Part shown: positions 6,113-8,511 of the stretch, in pieces | How positions within the stretch are numbered: the stretch's first letter is position 1 | Layout of the letters: every line of letters begins with the position of its first letter | Assembly: GCA_021204285.1 (NCBI GenBank) | Contig: JAJPZP010000155.1 | Coordinates: forward strand, 1-8,511 | DNA: 8,511 bases | Origin: Lachnospiraceae bacterium | GTDB taxonomy: Bacteria; Bacillota; Clostridia; Lachnospirales; Lachnospiraceae | Direction of reading: 5' to 3' | Program-made: the position numbers and the translations under genes | The notes under the pieces: generated by a model | What the model saw: only the letters and a program-made list of their open reading frames with translations | What the model was told of the DNA's origin: nothing | The model's database searches: none

Positions 6113-6150
6113 TTGCCATTCAGTGTATCATACTTTATGTAGAATGGCAA
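6113..6150. repeat. 9-bp perfect inverted repeat flanking the galE -10 element (operator-like)
   Basis: TTGCCATTC at 6113-6121 and GAATGGCAA at 6142-6150 are perfect reverse complements separated by 20 bp. One arm covers the proposed -35 hexamer of the galE promoter and the other lies just downstream of the -10, at the expected transcription start. This is the placement expected for repressor half-sites. The arms are about 29 bp apart centre to centre, close to three helical turns. There is no T tract after it on either strand, so it is not a terminator. Confidence 0.5.
6122..6150 (-). promoter_or_regulatory. galE promoter (-35 TTGCCA, extended -10 TGATACACT)
   Basis: On the minus strand TTGCCA (6150-6145) is followed after 17 nt by TACACT (6127-6122), with an extended TGn element directly before the -10. 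Transcription would begin near 6115, leaving a leader of about 35 nt before the galE ATG. The promoter lies just downstream of the terminator of the MFS gene, so galE and the genes after it form a separate transcription unit. Confidence 0.6.
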
Positions 6151-6155
6151 ATAGC

Positions 6156-6212
6156 AAAAAAAATCCTGCTTTAACATCCCTGCCGATTACAGCAGAAGAG
6201 GTTAAAGCAGGA
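6156..6212 (-). terminator. Rho-independent terminator of the methyltransferase/MFS unit
   Basis: The arms GTTAAAGCAGGA (6201-6212) and TCCTGCTTTAAC (6164-6175) are a perfect 12-bp inverted repeat. On the minus strand the hairpin is followed directly by eight T (6163-6156). The 25-nt interval is long for a terminator loop but holds a second short stem, CTGC 6180-6183 with GCAG 6192-6195. It begins 16 nt after the MFS stop codon. Confidence 0.88.
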
Positions 6213-6228
6213 AGCATGTCTGACAAAA

Positions 6229-7404
6229 TTACGAGATATGAATATCCATCTTCTTCTCATAGACAAGCATCAGAAGAACGAGAATAAACAGAAGCACCGC
6301 TGCCAGCTGGAAAGAAAACAGCCCCTGCGTCTTCCCCAGAGCGCTGCAGATGGCGCCGATTACCACAGGCGAGATGAAACCGCCGATTCCTCTGGCTGTA
6401 TAGCAGACCGAGGTCGCCACCGAAGTATAGCGATGCGGAATCAGTGACGATGCCAGATTCAGCTGGCAGGGGGCGCTGATGCCATAGCCGATCCCGATCG
6501 CGAGCGCACCCAGCATCATGGCAGGTACACTTCCGGCGAAACAGATAATCACAAAGCCAATCGCGGTGATCAGATAAGCCAGAGGCAGAATGTACTGCTT
6601 AAACACCGGAATCATGCGTCCGTACAGAGCAGACATGATCAGCCCGCCCACCGTAACCATGGAGGTGATGAAACCGACCTGCGTCGTGGTGGCGATCCCG
6701 GAATTGACCAGATACAGGGAACTGTTTGTCAGGAAGACAAAATACAGCAGCTCCCACATGATCATAAAGGCTCCCAGTATGAGCAGCGGTCTGGACAGTG
6801 CATCCCGCATCCGCGGCTTTTTCTGATCCGTCTGTGGGCTCTCCGGAACCGGAATATCCGGCAGCGTGAACAGGGCAAACAGGTAAAAGGGCACCGATAT
6901 GCAGGTGGCAAGGAAGCAATAATGCCAGTTGAAGCTGCCCATCCATCCGCCAAGCGTCTGGAACACAATGCCGCCGATACTGGTCACAGCCGCCGCGTAA
7001 CCGAGCATGGACTGCTGTTCATGACCCTCAAAGAGATCCATAATCAGGTCGATCGTAATCGGCATGATAATACCGTTGGACAGACCCAGGATAAACCGAC
7101 ATACCAGAATCTGATAAATATTATCAAAAAACAGCGGACCGACTGCCCCAACCAGCATCGTCAGAAAAGCTGCCCAGAGCAGCGTTTTCTTTTTCACATA
7201 TTCCGTCAGCTTCGCGTAGATCGATGGGAAAAAGATCAGGCAGACAGACGGAATGCTGACAATCATCTGGACAAGCTGTACGTCTACCTCCGGCATAGTC
7301 TAGGAGATCAGTGCAATTGCCGGGGATGCTGTCCCGGCGCCGATGTCCGGCAGTGCTGTACACAGCACCGCCGCCATCAGAACCCATTTACGATTTTTCT
7401 TCAT
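6229..7404 (-). pseudogene. MFS transporter gene interrupted by an in-frame amber codon
   Basis: The reading frame starts with ATG at 7404, 3 nt after the methyltransferase stop. It encodes 34 residues containing the first membrane helix (KWVLMAAVLCTALPDIGAG, then TASPAIALIS). It meets TAG at 7302-7300 and continues in the same frame for 356 more residues to TAA at 6229. Read through, the product has 391 residues, a normal length for a 12-helix major facilitator, and the junction is where the first periplasmic loop should be. After the stop, typical MFS features follow: VQLVQMIVSIPS, a degenerate loop-2/3 basic motif (AKLTEYVKKK), RFILGLSNGIIMP, a central charged loop (PQTDQKKPRMRD), and a second half ending in LLFILVLLMLVYEKK. 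An ATG at 7296 directly follows the stop, but it lacks a ribosome site and would omit helix 1. This is most likely a nonsense allele. A sequencing error is possible. Confidence 0.8.
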
Positions 7405-7407
7405 TTT

Positions 7408-8508
7408 TTAATCTTCCAGAATCTTACGGCTTTCCACATACATGGCCTCGCGCCACTTTTCGTGGATATCAAAAAGATCGCAGTGGTACACAGGGTGCTT
7501 CACAATGTCCGGTGTGTATTTTCTGGCAAAAGCCGCGCCCTCCCGGTAGGCGGTCTCGTCATCCATTCCGGCGCCGCTGCCCCAGAGTCCGAGCATGATC
7601 TTGCCGTCCGCAAGCTTCAGAAGCAGTTCGATATCATTCTGCGCCTGCGGCTCCCAGATATCCGCGCCTGTGGCCAGGATGCACGGCATCAATGCCTCGT
7701 TCTTGCCGCAGCAGTGCATCTGATACTTCATCCCGAGAGAATGCGTATAGTCCACCATCCTCTTCACATAAGGCACCAGCATTTCCATGCAGACGTCCAC
7801 CGAGAAGAACGGGGAGCGCTGGGAACCCCAGTCATCGTGCAGATAGATGACATCGCAGTCAAAATCATCTTTATAGTGTTTGATGATTTTTTCATAGACA
7901 CCGCAGCACGCGTCAAAGAGCTCGTGTACTGCTTCCTGCTGATCCTCATCGATCAGCGCCACGGCGGCGTCCTCAAATTCCAGCAAAGAGATCAGGCGCT
8001 CAAAGAAGCCGGTGAAAATCCAGCCCACGCGCAGATGATCGTCGCCCGCGAGGTATTCCTTATTCAACGCCGCACTCTTCGCCCAGTCCCAGGAATCCAC
8101 ATCCGGAATCACAAGCTTTTCCTTCCAGTCACAGATATCATCCAGGAAGGGCTTGCCCGGACGGACCATGGAGCCGCCCGCTACCGGAACATACTCCCAG
8201 TCGATGCCAAAGGCGTCAAGGCCGCCCTTCTTGCTGTCATTCATATACTCCATGCCCTCCGCACCCATGACGAATCCGCGGGCGATGGCATCCGGATAGC
8301 AGGCGGGGCACAGGCACATCGTGTCATAGTAGTCCGGCATCCAGTAAGGTTTTTCATGATTCAGAAGCATCATGAAATTTTCCCGCGGGGAAATCGGGGT
8401 CGTATACCGGGGAACAATGCCCGGCTCCGGTGCCTTGTTTCCTACACTTGGAATTTTGAAATAGAGACCCTTGTGAGTCAGTTCGCTTTCATCAAATTTT
8501 CTGCCCAT
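7408..8508 (-). CDS. Uroporphyrinogen decarboxylase (URO-D) family protein, probable corrinoid/cobalamin-linked methyltransferase
   Basis: The reading runs from ATG at 8508, 3 nt from the window edge, to TAA at 7408, giving 366 residues, about right for the family. The true start could lie beyond the edge, since the frame stays open and no ribosome site is visible. The fold signature is a URO-D TIM barrel: PRENFMMLLNHEKP near 41-54, ARGFV near 76-80, and IYLHDDWGSQRSPFFS at 221-236. Near 259-285 the text reads GMKYQMHCCGKN...LATGADIWEP. The HxC pair H265 and C267, with a later C343 (VYHCDL), matches the zinc-site pattern of MtaA/CmuA-type methyltransferases and not heme-pathway HemE. It probably moves a methyl group between a methylated substrate, a corrinoid protein and an acceptor. 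No corrinoid protein is in the window. An additional CLCPAC cluster (C65, C67, C70) is noteworthy. The MFS gene follows after 3 nt. Confidence 0.85.
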   Translation of the reverse strand: MGRKFDESELTHKGLYFKIPSVGNKAPEPGIVPRYTTPISPRENFMMLLNHEKPYWMPDYYDTMCLCPACYPDAIARGFVMGAEGMEYMNDSKKGGLDAFGIDWEYVPVAGGSMVRPGKPFLDDICDWKEKLVIPDVDSWDWAKSAALNKEYLAGDDHLRVGWIFTGFFERLISLLEFEDAAVALIDEDQQEAVHELFDACCGVYEKIIKHYKDDFDCDVIYLHDDWGSQRSPFFSVDVCMEMLVPYVKRMVDYTHSLGMKYQMHCCGKNEALMPCILATGADIWEPQAQNDIELLLKLADGKIMLGLWGSGAGMDDETAYREGAAFARKYTPDIVKHPVYHCDLFDIHEKWREAMYVESRKILED

Positions 8509-8511
8509 AAG

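Noticed and set aside
5351..6142. Long + strand open frame of 263 codons opposite galE
   Set aside because: The galE reading on the minus strand is certain. The antisense product is rich in His and Arg, has no recognisable domain, and reflects codon bias of galE.
6113..6150. The galE inverted repeat as a second terminator
   Set aside because: Neither strand has a T tract after the arms, and a perfect terminator already lies at 6156-6212. The -35/-10 match makes a promoter region the better reading.
7300..7302. Recoding of TAG, for example as pyrrolysine or glutamine, as the explanation for the MFS interruption, prompted by the neighbouring methyltransferase
   Set aside because: Both galE (5065-5063) and the IIB-like gene (4712-4710) end in TAG, so TAG acts as a stop here. 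MFS proteins are not known pyrrolysine proteins, and no pyl gene is in the window.

Overview
The window looks like a chromosomal segment from a Gram-positive anaerobe of the Bacillota, most likely a Clostridia (Lachnospiraceae-like) gut or anaerobic lineage. This is inferred from strong AGGAGG-type ribosome binding sites, tight gene packing, roughly even base composition, and the families present: an SdpR/SdpI pair, DUF2284, a lactose/cellobiose-type PTS IIB domain, a MATE exporter and a URO-D-like methyltransferase. No rRNA, tRNA, CRISPR array, insertion sequence or phage gene is visible, and no gene-free gap exceeds about 150 bases.

Layout. At the left edge, on the + strand, lie the C-terminal end of an ArsR/SdpR-type repressor and the overlapping gene for an SdpI-family membrane protein (to 809). 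They converge on a hairpin terminator (838-876) with everything else, which is on the minus strand. In minus-strand transcription order the rest is: a URO-D-family methyltransferase (8508-7408); 3 nt later an MFS transporter whose frame is broken by an in-frame TAG (7404-6229); a strong rho-independent terminator (6212-6156); a galE promoter with an operator-like inverted repeat; galE (6079-5063); a PTS IIB-like protein lacking its phosphorylatable cysteine (5024-4710); a MATE transporter one base later (4708-3302); and an XRE regulator (3221-2868) with an inverted repeat around its ribosome binding site. These are followed by a cysteine-rich DUF2284 protein (2853-2272), a small cupin with its own extended -10 promoter (2221-1880) and a tandem SseB-like protein (1860-928).

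How the genes may work together. The methyltransferase and MFS genes look like one transcription unit for using an imported methylated compound, but the transporter appears disabled. galE, IIB-like and MATE are spaced as an operon although their functions do not obviously join. XRE, DUF2284, cupin and SseB form a loose accessory cluster. The items most worth checking are the amber codon in the MFS gene, the cysteine-less IIB protein coupled to the MATE gene, and the two inverted repeats at the XRE and galE starts.
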